DNA of 64,000 nucleotides from Rhodococcus sp. HNM0563 (GTDB lineage: Bacteria; Actinomycetota; Actinomycetes; Mycobacteriales; Mycobacteriaceae): positions 248,001-312,000 of the forward strand of contig NZ_JAASAF010000006.1 of NCBI RefSeq assembly GCF_012726195.1, in the 5' to 3' direction. Numbering within the stretch: the stretch's first letter is position 1; the number at the start of each line of letters is the position of its first letter. The notes beneath the pieces are model-generated. The model saw nothing but the letters and a program-made list of their open reading frames with translations. It made no database searches and had not been told where the DNA came from. The translations under genes were made by a program, and so were the position numbers. Positions 35,659 through 46,075 of the stretch are shown here, in pieces.

Positions 35659-37254
35659 TCACACGACGGTGATCGAGCGGGTGTGCCATCCGCTGGCGCC
35701 ATCGGGGATCGGCTCGACGCGCAGTTCGGTCTGGACCTCGCCACCTCGATCGGTCGCCCGTACCTGAAGAGTGTGCGTGCCGGGCACGGCCTGCCACCTC
35801 CAATGCCATTGACGCCAGGTGTCGACGGAGTATTCCTCGGCTAGGGTCGCGTCGCCCCACGGGCCTCCGTCTACCCGTACTTCGACCCGGGCGATACCGC
35901 GGTGCTGGGCCCATGCCGTACCCGCGACCAGGACCTCACCTGCGGTGACACGTGCGAACGGCGCCGGAACATCGATCCGGGACGCTGTCTTGATCGGTGC
36001 CTGCTCGGCCCAACCGCGACGCGTCCAATACGCCTGTGCCCGGTCGAACCGTGTCACCTCCCAGTCCACGACCCACTTTGTGGCCGAGACGAATCCGTAC
36101 AGTCCGGGGACCACCTGCCGGACCGGGTAGCCGTGCTCGAACGGTAGCGGCTCACCGTTCATCGTCACCGCGAGCAGTGCGTCCCGGCCGTCACGCACGA
36201 GTGCTGTCGGCGTGCCCACGGTGAATCCGTCGGCACTGGTCGACAACAACATGTCGGCGTCAGGCGAGATGCCCACCTCGTCGAGTAGGTCCTTGATCGG
36301 GTAGCCGATCCACGTGGCGGTGCCTGCGAGAGACCCGCCGACCTCGTTGGACACGCAGGTCAGAGTGATGGTCCGTTCGACGGGTGTGCGAGCCGTGAGA
36401 TCGTCCCAGCTCAAGGTGATCTCCCGGTCGACCATGCCGTGGATCCGCAGTGCCCAGTCGTCGGTGGTGAGCATCGGCACCTGTAGAGCGGTATCGATGC
36501 GGTAGAAGGTGTTGTTGCCGGTGATGAACGGTGTCGCGCCGGGGACTGCGATCTCGGAGCCGGGTGCGACCGCCGGCGCACGATCGGCCGTCTTCACGAG
36601 TGGTGCAACGAAGGCCATGCGGTTGCGGACTGCACCGGCGATCGAGCCCGCGAGGTGACGGCCTGCCATACCGGCGGACACTGCGACCGCAGCAGCGGCG
36701 CCTGCCAGCACGAGAAATCGTCGGCGGGGAATCCCTGAGCCTGCGTGTGTTGCATGGTCGATCCCGAGTGCGCACCGAGTGAGAATGGTCAAGGTTGCGA
36801 GGCCTGCGGCAACACCCACGATCGTCGGAACGGCGTCGACGACGGTCGCACCGGGCCGGGTCGTGGCTGCATACACCCCGACGAGGCCGAGGCCAACGAG
36901 AACGAGACTGCCGTAGGGGCGCCCGGGCCGCTCGACGACCCCGGCGAGCGCGGCGAACACCGCGATCAGGATGCTCATCCCGATGAACAGCGCCGCCTTG
37001 TCGTTGGTGCCGAAGGCGGTGATCGCGATTTCACGCGCCCACGAAGGACTTCGGTCGACGGTCGTGGATCCGACTGCGAAGAACGGGGACGCGGACGATC
37101 CGAACGGCACCGCTACGAGTTCGCCCACTCCCAGGGTGACCGCGGCGGCCAGTATGCCGGCGAGCGCCCGCGCTGCGAGCACGGGCCGCGCATGCGGTCT
37201 GCGGTTCCCCGTATCCGGGTCGCCCGCGTGCGTGCTCTCCTCGTTCGTCGTCAT
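35659..37254 (-). CDS. Membrane-anchored molybdopterin oxidoreductase (sulfite-oxidase fold)
   Basis: This is a 531-residue protein with four hydrophobic helices in the first 200 residues, including a Tat-like RRRFLVLAGAAAAVAV stretch near 178-193. It is followed by an oxidoreductase molybdopterin-binding domain (about 235-410) and a Mo-co dimerisation beta-sandwich (about 420-530). The Mo-ligating Cys lies in LTCVSNEVGG near 301. The fold is that of sulfite oxidase/YedY, with the catalytic part facing outside. No haem domain is present; electrons may go to the membrane part or a partner. The natural substrate is unknown (sulfite, nitrate or methionine sulfoxide are family precedents). Confidence 0.88.
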   Translation of the reverse strand: MTTNEESTHAGDPDTGNRRPHARPVLAARALAGILAAAVTLGVGELVAVPFGSSASPFFAVGSTTVDRSPSWAREIAITAFGTNDKAALFIGMSILIAVFAALAGVVERPGRPYGSLVLVGLGLVGVYAATTRPGATVVDAVPTIVGVAAGLATLTILTRCALGIDHATHAGSGIPRRRFLVLAGAAAAVAVSAGMAGRHLAGSIAGAVRNRMAFVAPLVKTADRAPAVAPGSEIAVPGATPFITGNNTFYRIDTALQVPMLTTDDWALRIHGMVDREITLSWDDLTARTPVERTITLTCVSNEVGGSLAGTATWIGYPIKDLLDEVGISPDADMLLSTSADGFTVGTPTALVRDGRDALLAVTMNGEPLPFEHGYPVRQVVPGLYGFVSATKWVVDWEVTRFDRAQAYWTRRGWAEQAPIKTASRIDVPAPFARVTAGEVLVAGTAWAQHRGIARVEVRVDGGPWGDATLAEEYSVDTWRQWHWRWQAVPGTHTLQVRATDRGGEVQTELRVEPIPDGASGWHTRSITVV

Positions 37255-37349
37255 GCACCCGTCCTTCCGTCATGTCGGGGAGGACTTCGGTACCGAACAT
37301 GAAGCGGATGGGTGAGCCGGTGTGGCAGTGGACGACGCGGCTTCCGATA

Positions 37350-37724
37350 TCAGCCGAGATACACGAAGTGCGACGGACCTCCACCCGGCTCCGCGGAACC
37401 GGTGACCGCGGGGAAGTTGAACGGGAGTGCGGTGAGCTTGTGCGGATTTCCGTTCTGGTCGGCCTGCCAGCACTCGAGGAGCACGCCGTGGAATTGCGTA
37501 CATTCGATTCGCGTCGACTCACCGAACGGTGAGGTGAGACGGTTTTTCGCGACCAGCGGATTCCAGAATTCGCCGTCGCTCGGAACGAGGAAGTCGGGCT
37601 GTACGACGACGGTCACCGCGCCGTTGTCGGACGGCCACTCGTCGGCAGCTGCGGTGCCTGCGGTGCCGAGCACCGCAGCGCCGGCCAGAGCAACTATGGA
37701 CACTGTTCGGCTGAAGGTGCGCAT
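37350..37724 (-). CDS. Small secreted protein
   Basis: This 124-residue protein has a classical signal peptide (MRTFSRTVSIVALAGAAV, cleavage after TAAA). The mature part has two Cys in ECTQFHGVLLECWQADQ, likely a disulfide, and a Gly/Pro-rich tail. The residue pattern is that of short mycolate-actinobacterial exported proteins without assigned function. It stands alone between the molybdoenzyme and the phosphatase, both on the same strand. Confidence 0.65.
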   Translation of the reverse strand: MRTFSRTVSIVALAGAAVLGTAGTAAADEWPSDNGAVTVVVQPDFLVPSDGEFWNPLVAKNRLTSPFGESTRIECTQFHGVLLECWQADQNGNPHKLTALPFNFPAVTGSAEPGGGPSHFVYLG

Positions 37725-37766
37725 GGTCCCTCAGCGTAGGAGCTGCGCTCGGCCGGTGTACCGGTT

Positions 37767-38366
37767 TCACACGCGCAATGTGTCGCGCACATGCCCGGTC
37801 TCGTTGATCGACGCAACCCGCCGCCGGCCCGCACGGGAGACGAGAAGGCGCGTGACCGATGCGTATTCGATCGGGAATGCCAGCGGCAGCTCGAGCCCGA
37901 GGAGGTCTTGCAGCACGATGTTGATGACACCGCCGTGCGCGACGACCACCGCGGTCTCCTCATGCGCACACGAGGAAACGACCTGCTCGACCGACTGGAG
38001 CACCCGAGTGCGGAAAAGTTCCGCATCGACGAAATCGGGAAGGTGGCCAGCGAGGATACGCTGATAGGCGTCGGATCCGAGTTCTTTCGCGGTTTCGAAC
38101 GGAATGTAGTGATCGAGCTCGTAGTCGTACTCCGCGAGGCCCGCGATCTGCTCGACCGGCAGCGTCAGCCGGTCGGCGAGCGGCTGGGCTGTTTGGAGGG
38201 CTCGCAGCTGCGGGCTCGAGAACAACCGCGCGATCCGGTAGGGCGCGAGTGCTTCCACCAGCCGTCCGGCCTGGACCAGACCCTGTTCGGTCAGGGACGG
38301 ATCAGCGCGCCCCAGGTTCACGCGGGCGTATTCCGGTTGGGCATGGCGGATCAGAAGAAGTTGCAC
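37767..38366 (-). CDS. Histidine phosphatase family protein
   Basis: This is a 199-residue phosphoglycerate-mutase-like enzyme. It has LIRHAQP at residues 5-11 (catalytic His of the RHG motif, with Ala for Gly), SSPQLRALQTA near 50, Glu near 80, and VVAHGGVIN near 143 with the second catalytic His. The start is GTG. It removes phosphate from an unknown small molecule or protein. The parS-like site lies 45 bases upstream. The RHA instead of RHG is a mild deviation also seen in other family members. Confidence 0.85.
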   Translation of the reverse strand: MQLLLIRHAQPEYARVNLGRADPSLTEQGLVQAGRLVEALAPYRIARLFSSPQLRALQTAQPLADRLTLPVEQIAGLAEYDYELDHYIPFETAKELGSDAYQRILAGHLPDFVDAELFRTRVLQSVEQVVSSCAHEETAVVVAHGGVINIVLQDLLGLELPLAFPIEYASVTRLLVSRAGRRRVASINETGHVRDTLRV

Positions 38367-38411
38367 GGAAACACCATGTCACGCGACTGGGCCTGGGCAT
38401 GCTCGACCCCG

Positions 38412-38425
38412 GTTTCACGTGAAAC
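38412..38425. other. parS-like site (ParB binding), copy 1
   Basis: GTTTCACGTGAAAC, a perfect 14-bp palindrome identical to the core of bacterial parS. It lies between the phosphatase start and the end of sensor kinase 1, 27 bases past the kinase stop. A random match in 64 kb is very unlikely, and a second copy is 2.16 kb away. Confidence 0.85.
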
Positions 38426-38452
38426 TCGCCCGCTCAGTGGGGGCTACGAGCG

Positions 38453-40384
38453 TCATTGACCGGCCGGTATGCGCTCCTGCGGGGCCTCATCCCACTGGGG
38501 CAACCTTCTTGGCCGTTCGATGAGGGCGGTGGGAGTGGCGTCGTGTACATCAGCGAGCAGCGTCGCCGGAAAGTAGACGGATGATGTCACCCCTGGATTT
38601 GTCTGGGAATCGAAGGTCGGGCGAAGACGGACCGAAAGTCCGTTACGCGCGGCCAGCCGCCCCACCACGAACAGGCCCATCTGGCGAGGCGCATTGACAT
38701 CGACCCCGTCGCCGTCGGTGAGACGGGAATTGATCTTGTCGAGCGCATCGCGTGGGATACCGATCCCGACGTCGGCGATATCGAGGAGGAGCCCGCCCCC
38801 CACGGCCGGCGAGAACTCGACCCGGACCGAGCTGTTCGGGGGCGACGCGCGCAGCGCATTGTCGACGAGCTCGGCGATCAGGTGCACGACGTCGTCGACG
38901 GCTGATCCGAGCAGATATCCGTGCGGAGTGCTCCCGATCCGGACACGCTGATAGCTCTCCACCTGGGACACTGCGCCATGCAACACGTCCGACAGCGGTG
39001 TCGGTGAGGTGCGGGTGATCGGCCGAGTGCCCGCCAGCACGAGCAGAGATTCGCCCGTGCGACGCATTCTCGTGGCAAGGTGATCGAGCGAGAACAGACT
39101 CTGGAGCCGTGCCGGGTCCTTCTCCTGGTATTCGAGGGAGTCGATGAGCGAGAGCTGCTGTTCCACCAGAGTCTTGTTGCGTCGCGCCAGCGTTTCGAAC
39201 ATGACGTTCACCTGCTTACGGAGGTGGGCTTGCTCGCCGGCCAGTCTGAGTGCCTCGGTGTTCATCGAGTCCACAGCTCTCGCGAGTTCACCGATCTCCT
39301 CGTCGGTGTCGATGCCGATCGGGGCAAGGCGGACGCTCTCGACTTCGGCCCCGTCCTTGACGGCTGCGATGGCTGCCGGCAGTTCGGTATTCGCCGCCGC
39401 GAGCGTGCTGTCGCGGAGGCGGCGCATAGGAACCGAGAGGGACCGGGCAACGAGTAGGGCGATGACGAGGGCAAGCACGAGGATTGCGCCCACTACGACC
39501 GCGTCACGGATCGCGGCGGTGCGCGCGTCGGATGCGAGCCGATCGAGCGTGACGGTGATCTCCCGGGTGGCGCTTTCGATGGCGGCGCTGTAGGGCTCGG
39601 AGGCCGCGATCATCGCGTAACCCAGTTGCTCACCGAATTCGGGAGTGGGCTCCAGGGTTCGGACGAGGGCACGCCGGCCCTCGATGTCGGCGAGCATGCC
39701 GTCGATCTGCCCGGTGTCGAGGCGGGAACCGAGAAGCAGACGGAGCGTCGCTTCCTCGTTGTTCATTGCGCTCTGGGCGACCACCTGTGCGGCCTCAGGG
39801 TTGGTGCCCAGAAAGCGGAACGATTCCATCTGCGCGAGCAGGTTGCTCTGGGCATCCCAGACGTTGAGCAAGTTGGTGGCATCCACCAGCGCCTTGTTGT
39901 CCTCGAGGAGGTCGAACACGACGCGGATGATGTTCCGGCAGCGCGTCAGGAAGTCGGTGGTGGTGCGGCGCAGTTCGTCGGGGGCGATCTGCGCATTGAC
40001 CGCGGCGAGGTAAAGCGTCTCACCATCCGCCAGCACCAAGTCGATATCCTGCGCGATATTCGGATCGAGATCGCTTCTTGCCGAAATTCGTTCGGCGAAA
40101 GCCATCGACCGTTCGATATCGTCCGTCGACATGTACTCGGCGGGCAACCCGAGCGACGCCGTCGTCGCCACACTGAGTACGGCACGCGAGAAATCGAGCA
40201 TCGCGGGGGCCACCGCGATCTGGTCGGCGAGCGCCGCGACGCGTTGAGCATCCTCGAGTTGGGAGGACACACGGAACCCCCCGAGTACGCTGGCGGCGAG
40301 CAATGGGACTGCGAGGACGACACCGAGCTTGTATCCCAACCGCCAGTTGCGCGGCTGAGCCCCCCGGATGCTGCGCTGGCTCAT
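38453..40384 (-). CDS. Sensor histidine kinase, nitrate-sensing/CvnA type, copy 1
   Basis: This is a 643-residue protein. TM1 is at about 20-40, an extracellular NIT-like helical sensor at about 45-305, TM2 at about 309-332, then HAMP and a DHp helix with the phosphoacceptor candidate in FSLDHLATRMRRT near 434. The catalytic domain has the N-box ELVDNALRASP near 508 and DVGIGIP near 541, then MGLFVVGRLAARNG. The layout matches CvnA kinases of actinobacterial conservons, but no roadblock, DUF742 or GTPase partners lie beside it. The ATG at 40384 follows GGAGGG. A close paralogue lies directly upstream. Confidence 0.88.
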   Translation of the reverse strand: MSQRSIRGAQPRNWRLGYKLGVVLAVPLLAASVLGGFRVSSQLEDAQRVAALADQIAVAPAMLDFSRAVLSVATTASLGLPAEYMSTDDIERSMAFAERISARSDLDPNIAQDIDLVLADGETLYLAAVNAQIAPDELRRTTTDFLTRCRNIIRVVFDLLEDNKALVDATNLLNVWDAQSNLLAQMESFRFLGTNPEAAQVVAQSAMNNEEATLRLLLGSRLDTGQIDGMLADIEGRRALVRTLEPTPEFGEQLGYAMIAASEPYSAAIESATREITVTLDRLASDARTAAIRDAVVVGAILVLALVIALLVARSLSVPMRRLRDSTLAAANTELPAAIAAVKDGAEVESVRLAPIGIDTDEEIGELARAVDSMNTEALRLAGEQAHLRKQVNVMFETLARRNKTLVEQQLSLIDSLEYQEKDPARLQSLFSLDHLATRMRRTGESLLVLAGTRPITRTSPTPLSDVLHGAVSQVESYQRVRIGSTPHGYLLGSAVDDVVHLIAELVDNALRASPPNSSVRVEFSPAVGGGLLLDIADVGIGIPRDALDKINSRLTDGDGVDVNAPRQMGLFVVGRLAARNGLSVRLRPTFDSQTNPGVTSSVYFPATLLADVHDATPTALIERPRRLPQWDEAPQERIPAGQ

Positions 40385-40571
40385 GGTTCGAGTTGTTCCC
40401 TCCGCGAAAGAATTCCGACGAAGCAAATACTTCTGCTCTTCACCCCAGCGCATCGTTCTACATGAGATATGTGATCTTGTACACCCTCCGTGCACTACTT
40501 ACAGTTGGCCGCCTGTGGTGCAGGTGCAGGTCACAGAACGAACGTCGCGGTTTATCGGCGGGAACGCTCCA

Positions 40572-40585
40572 GTTTCACGTGAAAC
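40572..40585. other. parS-like site (ParB binding), copy 2
   Basis: GTTTCACGTGAAAC again, within AGTTTCACGTGAAACA, 15 of 16 positions of the classical 16-mer. It lies 10 bases past the stop of sensor kinase 2. Confidence 0.88.
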
Positions 40586-40595
40586 ACGCGGTCCT

Positions 40596-42524
40596 TCAGC
40601 GACCACTCTGCGTGTAGGGCGACGCGCCGTCTTCGACGGAGAGTCGACGTGGACGTTCGGTGATCGCAGTGGTACTCGGTGCCTGGATTTCGGCAAGCAA
40701 GGACGAGGGGAAGTAGACCGACGCGGTCACACCGGAATTGGTGTCCGAGTCGAACGTGGGACGGAGCCGGACGTTCATGCCGTTGCGCGCGGCGAGACGA
40801 CCCACTACGAACAGGCCCATCTGCCGGGGAGCGTTGACGTCGGCCTCGGCGCCATCGGAGAGACGGCTGTTGATCTGATCGAGTGCAGCGCGCGGGATAC
40901 CGATTCCGACATCGGCGATCTCGAGGAGAAGTCCGCCGCCTTCTGCAGAGGCGAACTCGAGGCGGACCGGGCTGTTGGGAGGTGATGCCCGCAGCGCGTT
41001 GTCGACGAGCTCGGCGATCAGGTGCACGACGTCGTCGATGGCGCTTCCGAGGAGATATCCGTGCGGGGTGCGTCCGATGTGGACCCGCTGGTAGTTCTCG
41101 ACCTGGGAGACCGCGCCCCGCAACACGTCGGCGAGCGGCGCCGGGGATGTGCGGGTACGAGGCCGGGTGCCCGCGAGCACGAGCAACGACTCGCCGGTGC
41201 GACGCATGCGCGCCGCAAGATGGTCGAGCGAGAACAGGCTTTGCAGGCGGCCGGGGTCCTTCTCCTGGTATTCGAGTGACTCGATGAGCGAGAGCTGCTG
41301 TTCGACAAGAGTCTTGTTTCGTCGTGCGAGGGTTTCGAACATGACGTTCACCTGCTGTCGCAGGTGTGCTTGCTCGCCTGCGAGCCGCAGAGCTTCGTTC
41401 TTCATCGAATCCACAGCTCGCGACACCTGGCCGATCTCCTCGGTGGTCTCGATGCCGATCGGTGCGAGGCGGACGCTCTCGACGTCGGCGCCGTCCTTCA
41501 CTGCGGCGATTGCGTTGGGGAGTTCGGTTTCGGCAGCGGCCAGGGTTTCCTTGCGGAGCCGGCGGAGTGGGAGGCCCAGAGATCGCGCGACGAGCAAGGC
41601 GAGACCGAGGGCGATCACGAGCATCGTGCCGATCAGGATCGAGTCGCGGATGGCATCGGATCGGGCGTTGGAGGTGAGACGGTCGAGTGTCGTCGTGATC
41701 TGATCGCTGGCATGGACGATGCTGTCGGCGTACGGCGCAGAAGCCGCCACCATCGAACCGCGTAGTTGCTCACCGAATTGGCGGGTGGGTGTGTAGTTCT
41801 GGATCAGCGCACGGCGTGCTGCGATGTCGTCGAGCATTTCTTCGATCTGGCCGGTATCGAGCCGCGAGTCGAGGAGCAGCCGTAGAGTCGACTCCTCGTT
41901 GTCGATGGCCTTCAGTGCAGCGGCCTGTGCCGCTTCGGGATCGGTTGCAAGCATGCTGAGCGTTTCCATCTGGCTGAGCAGATTGAGCTGTGCGTCCCAC
42001 ACAGTGATCAGGTTGGAGGCGTCGACGAGTGCGTCGTTGTCTTCGAGAAGGTCGAAGATGTCCCGGAAGATGTTCTTGCATCTGACCAGGAAATCGGTGG
42101 TGCGTCGCTCGCGTTCGTCCGCCGACATGCCCGAGTTCATCACGCCGTCGTGAAGAATTGCACCGTCGGTGAGGAGTGCGTCGAGTTCTTTGTGGATGGC
42201 TGGGCCGAGTCCGCTCTCGTCTGCCGTGTCGACCACCTGTCGCATCGTTGTGGTGACGTCTTCCGAGCTGGCCAGCGTCGGTGGGATTCCGAGGCTGGTC
42301 ACGGTCACCATGCTCACGAGTGCAGTCGAGTATTCGAGCAGTGCCGGTGCGACGGCAATCTGGTCGGAGAGGGCGTCGTACCGGCTCGACTCCTCGAGCT
42401 GAGTGCTGATGCGGAGACCGCCGAGCAGCATCGCTGCGAGGAGGGGCACGGCGACGACGACACCGAGTTTGTATCTCAGCCGCCAGTTGCCGAGCTGGAA
42501 GATACTGCTGCGGCGGAGTTTCAC
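40596..42524 (-). CDS. Sensor histidine kinase, nitrate-sensing/CvnA type, copy 2
   Basis: This is a 642-residue protein, colinear with copy 1 over its whole length; the cytoplasmic half is nearly identical and the sensor part more divergent. The GTG at 42524 was chosen, since GGAAGGA lies upstream and the alignment with copy 1 then begins at the same residue, with NWRLRYKLGVV matching NWRLGYKLGVV. Domains: TM1, NIT-like sensor, TM2, HAMP, DHp (FSLDHLAARMRRT near 433), HATPase (ELVDNALRASP). Tandem duplication with drift in the sensor suggests two related signals feeding a similar output. Response partner unknown. Confidence 0.88.
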   Translation of the reverse strand: MKLRRSSIFQLGNWRLRYKLGVVVAVPLLAAMLLGGLRISTQLEESSRYDALSDQIAVAPALLEYSTALVSMVTVTSLGIPPTLASSEDVTTTMRQVVDTADESGLGPAIHKELDALLTDGAILHDGVMNSGMSADERERRTTDFLVRCKNIFRDIFDLLEDNDALVDASNLITVWDAQLNLLSQMETLSMLATDPEAAQAAALKAIDNEESTLRLLLDSRLDTGQIEEMLDDIAARRALIQNYTPTRQFGEQLRGSMVAASAPYADSIVHASDQITTTLDRLTSNARSDAIRDSILIGTMLVIALGLALLVARSLGLPLRRLRKETLAAAETELPNAIAAVKDGADVESVRLAPIGIETTEEIGQVSRAVDSMKNEALRLAGEQAHLRQQVNVMFETLARRNKTLVEQQLSLIESLEYQEKDPGRLQSLFSLDHLAARMRRTGESLLVLAGTRPRTRTSPAPLADVLRGAVSQVENYQRVHIGRTPHGYLLGSAIDDVVHLIAELVDNALRASPPNSPVRLEFASAEGGGLLLEIADVGIGIPRAALDQINSRLSDGAEADVNAPRQMGLFVVGRLAARNGMNVRLRPTFDSDTNSGVTASVYFPSSLLAEIQAPSTTAITERPRRLSVEDGASPYTQSGR

Positions 42525-42706
42525 GCTCGGTTTTCCTTCCACACAGGGCTATTTCGGCGCGTGAGAAAGTGCGCTGGAATACGTTCTACCCCTCGATGGT
42601 GGTCTTATACAAATCTCCACCCAAAGTTAGAGTAAAATCCCGAAGCGTGATCTGCCTGTTGTGAAGGGTGTCAACCGTCCGGTGCAGGGAAAACGTGTAT
42701 TCGACG

Positions 42707-45700
42707 TCAGCTTTGCGAATGCCGCGGCTTTACGAACGGGAATGCGAGTGATTCGCGGATACTCCCACCGAGGATCAACATCACGATCCGGTCGACGCCC
42801 ATACCGAGACCACCCGTCGGCGGCATCGCGTACTCGAGTGCGTGCAGGAAATCGTCGTCGAGCTCCATCGCTTCCTCGTCGCCGCCCGCGGCGAGAAGCG
42901 ACTGCTCGGTGAGCCGCGCCCGCTGATCGATCGGATCGGTCAGTTCGCTGTAGGCGGTGCCGAGTTCGACACCCCATGCGACCAGGTCCCACTTCGCCGC
43001 GACACCACGTTTGCGGGGGTGCGGTCTGGTCAGCGGTGAGACGGACGTGGGGAAGTCGGTGTAGAACGTGGGAAATTCGGTACGGGATTCAACGAGGTGC
43101 TCGTAGAGTTCTTGCGCCGTGGCACCCGCATCCCAGGCCGGGTCGTAGGCGATCGAGTGCTCGTCGCACATCCGGCGCAGGACCTCGACCGGAGTTTCGG
43201 CGTCGACGAACGTGCCCAGGGCCTCGGACAACGCGTCGTGGAAGGTCTTGATCGGCCACTCACCCGAAATGTCGATCTCCACCGGCGTGCCGTGGTCGTC
43301 GCGGCGAACGATCATCTCGCGTCCGTGCGCGGCGACCGCCGCCCGCTGGATCAGGGTGCGGGCGAGTGTGAGCATTTTTTCGTAGTCGCTGTGCGCCTCG
43401 TACGCCTCGAGGATCGTGAATTCCGGATTATGCTTGAAATCTGTACCTTCGTTGCGGAATACGCGTCCGATCTCGAACACTTTCTCCATTCCGGCCACGC
43501 ACAGGCGTTTGAGATACAACTCGGGTGCGATCCGCAGATACAGGTCGGTGTCGTAGGCGTTGATGTGCGTGGTGAACGGCGCGGCATTGGCCCCGCCGTG
43601 TACGGACTGCAGGATCGGTGTCTCGACCTCGAGATACCCGACGTCCTGAAGTTGGTCGCGCAGGGACCGCACCACGGCACTGCGGGCAGCCAGTAGCCGC
43701 TGTGCGTTGCGGTCGATCGCCAGATCCACGTACCGCTGGCGAACTTTCGCGTCCGGATCGACAAGACCGCGCCACTTGTCGGGCAGCGGATGCAGACACT
43801 TACCGTTGATTCGCCACGAGTCGGCCAGCAGGGAGACCTCCCCGGTGCGACTGCGACCCATCTCGCCGGAGACTTCAACGAGATCGCCGAGGTCGAACAG
43901 GAATTGGCGGCCACCGACACGTTCGCGATCGACAAGGATCTGGACATCACCGGACCAGTCACGCACGACGGCGAACAGGACTCCACCGAAATCGCGGATC
44001 CGTAATATCCGGCCGGCTACCTGGACCGGCCCCCCGCGGATCGTCTCGCGGGCTTCGGCAACGGTATGGGTCGGTGCGTCGGCGACCGGATACGGGTCGA
44101 CGCCGTACTCGACGATCCTCTCCAACGTATTCATCCGTACGCTGTCCTGCTCAGGGCCTCGGCGATTACCGCCGGAGTGTGCCGATCGCGGTGGGGCAGA
44201 GTCGGCCTCCGAGGCACTTCCGTCGTCGGGCACCGCATCGGGATCGACCGGCAGCATCGAATGGGTACCGGTGTGCTTCAAAAGTTTCCGGCGACCGAAA
44301 CTGGGCACCGTGAGAAAGCCCTCGGCAACCGACGAAGCCAGTGCGATACGCGGAATCTCGCGGTTGTCGCGAAAACAGAGGAAACGCGGCACCCATTCGG
44401 GGTGGTACTTGACATTGGATCGGTAGAGAGCTTCGAGTTGCCACCACCGGGAGAAGAACAGCAGGATCGATCGCCACAACCGCATGATCGGCCCCGCCCC
44501 GATGCGAGAGCCCTCTTCGAACGCGGAGCGGAAGACCGCGAAGTTCAGTGAAATCCGGTCGATTCCGAAAAGCGATGCGTGGGTGGCGAGCTCGGTGACC
44601 ATGAACTCGACGACACCGTTCGGTGCCGCCGGGTCACGACGCATCAGATCGAGCGACACGCTGTTTTCACCCCAGGGCGCGAGTGACAGCATCGCGACCG
44701 GTGTGCCGTCGACGATCGCCTCGACGAGAAGACAGTTCGCGTCGAGTGGATCGCCCAGCCGGCCGAGTGCCATCGAGAATCCGCGTTCGGTGTCGGTGTC
44801 GCGCCAGGCGTCGGCGAGCCGGATCACATTGGCCATCTCGCCGGTGCCGACATCGAAGTGTCGTCGAATCCGTACGGACACACCGTGCTTGCGCGCCCGG
44901 TTGACGGCCTGTCGCACCGGCTTCATGTCGTGGCCGGTGAGGGAGAATCCCTGTGTGTGCAATACCGCCTCGTCGCCGAGCTGCAGGACCGACAGTCCGG
45001 CACGGTGATACGCCCGGGCGCCCTCTTCGCTCGCGCCCATCACGGCAGGTGTCCATCCGTACGCGCGGGCAAGGCCCAGCCATTCGTCGATCGCGTGCGG
45101 CCACGCCTCGGGATCACCCACCGGATCGCCCGAGGCAAGGCACACACCGATCTCGACGCGATAGGTGACGGCAGCCTTACCACTCGGTGCGAACACCACC
45201 GCCTTGTCGCGCCGCGTCGCGAAGTAGCCGAGCGAGTCGTCGCCATGCTGATCGAGCAGTCGCCGGATTGCGGATTCGTCTGTCCCGGTGAGCGCATTCG
45301 ACGAGCGTTGGGATCGGAACAGGACGAACAGTGCGGCAAGCAACGCGAGTGCGCCGAGGAACCCGAGGGTGGTGCTGACGAGCCAGTGCGTGTGCCCGCT
45401 GAACTGGTCGTTGTCGATGAAGGTCAGGGCGGTGACGCGATTGACTGCCCACCACAAGCGGTCCTCGGGAGGCAGAGTTCCGGGAAATAGTTCGACGAGC
45501 CCCCAGCCGATCAATGTCGCGGTGACGAGTCCTCCCACGAGGACCACCAGCGACCACGGAATCGACCCCGGCCGCACGCGCGTGTTGAACTCGCCGAACG
45601 AGAGCAGCAGCACGCCCACGAGCAGCAGGTGCACGATCAGCGCCGCGAGGTGATTCGGATCGCGGTCCACGATCGCGAGCATCAGATTCGTGAGCGCGAA

Positions 45701-46030
45701 ACCGCCGAGGTAGATCGTGAGAATCCACCAGGCGATGCGCTTGCGCCCCGCGATCGCGGCGGCGAGCACCGCGACGACGAGCGCGAACGACAGACTCGTA
45801 TCGGGGGCGTCGAAGTAGTACTCGTCGACGTACTCGCGCGGCGTGTGAAGCCAGACGCGCAATGTGGGCGACAGCGACCACAACGCGACCACGCCCGCAT
45901 ACACGGCGAGCGCCACTCCGAAGAAGTGTGGAACCGCCGTCATGCGGGCGTGGAAGCGTGTGGGCGCTGTGGGAGACGGAACCGTCACCGGGGACGGTGG
46001 ATCCGGCCTCGCGGTGAGATCCGCAGACAT
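42707..46030 (-). CDS. lysX: Bifunctional lysyl-phosphatidylglycerol synthase / lysyl-tRNA synthetase
   Basis: This is a 1107-residue fusion typical of mycolate actinobacteria. Residues 1-250 hold six to seven membrane helices (MprF-like). About 260-590 are the DUF2156 transferase domain that moves lysine from Lys-tRNA to phosphatidylglycerol (for example [18 protein letters not shown]). About 640-740 is the OB-fold anticodon domain. The C-terminal class II synthetase core has motif 2 [14 protein letters not shown] and motif 3 [11 protein letters not shown]. Lysinylated lipid lowers surface charge and gives resistance to cationic peptides. Length and domain order are complete. mmpL lies just upstream. 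Confidence 0.95.
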   Translation of the reverse strand: MSADLTARPDPPSPVTVPSPTAPTRFHARMTAVPHFFGVALAVYAGVVALWSLSPTLRVWLHTPREYVDEYYFDAPDTSLSFALVVAVLAAAIAGRKRIAWWILTIYLGGFALTNLMLAIVDRDPNHLAALIVHLLLVGVLLLSFGEFNTRVRPGSIPWSLVVLVGGLVTATLIGWGLVELFPGTLPPEDRLWWAVNRVTALTFIDNDQFSGHTHWLVSTTLGFLGALALLAALFVLFRSQRSSNALTGTDESAIRRLLDQHGDDSLGYFATRRDKAVVFAPSGKAAVTYRVEIGVCLASGDPVGDPEAWPHAIDEWLGLARAYGWTPAVMGASEEGARAYHRAGLSVLQLGDEAVLHTQGFSLTGHDMKPVRQAVNRARKHGVSVRIRRHFDVGTGEMANVIRLADAWRDTDTERGFSMALGRLGDPLDANCLLVEAIVDGTPVAMLSLAPWGENSVSLDLMRRDPAAPNGVVEFMVTELATHASLFGIDRISLNFAVFRSAFEEGSRIGAGPIMRLWRSILLFFSRWWQLEALYRSNVKYHPEWVPRFLCFRDNREIPRIALASSVAEGFLTVPSFGRRKLLKHTGTHSMLPVDPDAVPDDGSASEADSAPPRSAHSGGNRRGPEQDSVRMNTLERIVEYGVDPYPVADAPTHTVAEARETIRGGPVQVAGRILRIRDFGGVLFAVVRDWSGDVQILVDRERVGGRQFLFDLGDLVEVSGEMGRSRTGEVSLLADSWRINGKCLHPLPDKWRGLVDPDAKVRQRYVDLAIDRNAQRLLAARSAVVRSLRDQLQDVGYLEVETPILQSVHGGANAAPFTTHINAYDTDLYLRIAPELYLKRLCVAGMEKVFEIGRVFRNEGTDFKHNPEFTILEAYEAHSDYEKMLTLARTLIQRAAVAAHGREMIVRRDDHGTPVEIDISGEWPIKTFHDALSEALGTFVDAETPVEVLRRMCDEHSIAYDPAWDAGATAQELYEHLVESRTEFPTFYTDFPTSVSPLTRPHPRKRGVAAKWDLVAWGVELGTAYSELTDPIDQRARLTEQSLLAAGGDEEAMELDDDFLHALEYAMPPTGGLGMGVDRIVMLILGGSIRESLAFPFVKPRHSQS

Positions 46031-46075
46031 GTCCCGACCGTATCGTTGTCGGGCCTCCGTTGCGAACGGTACGCG

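Noticed and set aside
38405-38430. GTTTCACGTGAAAC copies read as transcription terminators of the kinases
   Set aside because: Palindrome has no loop and no U-run, and matches the parS core exactly; termination is the weaker explanation.
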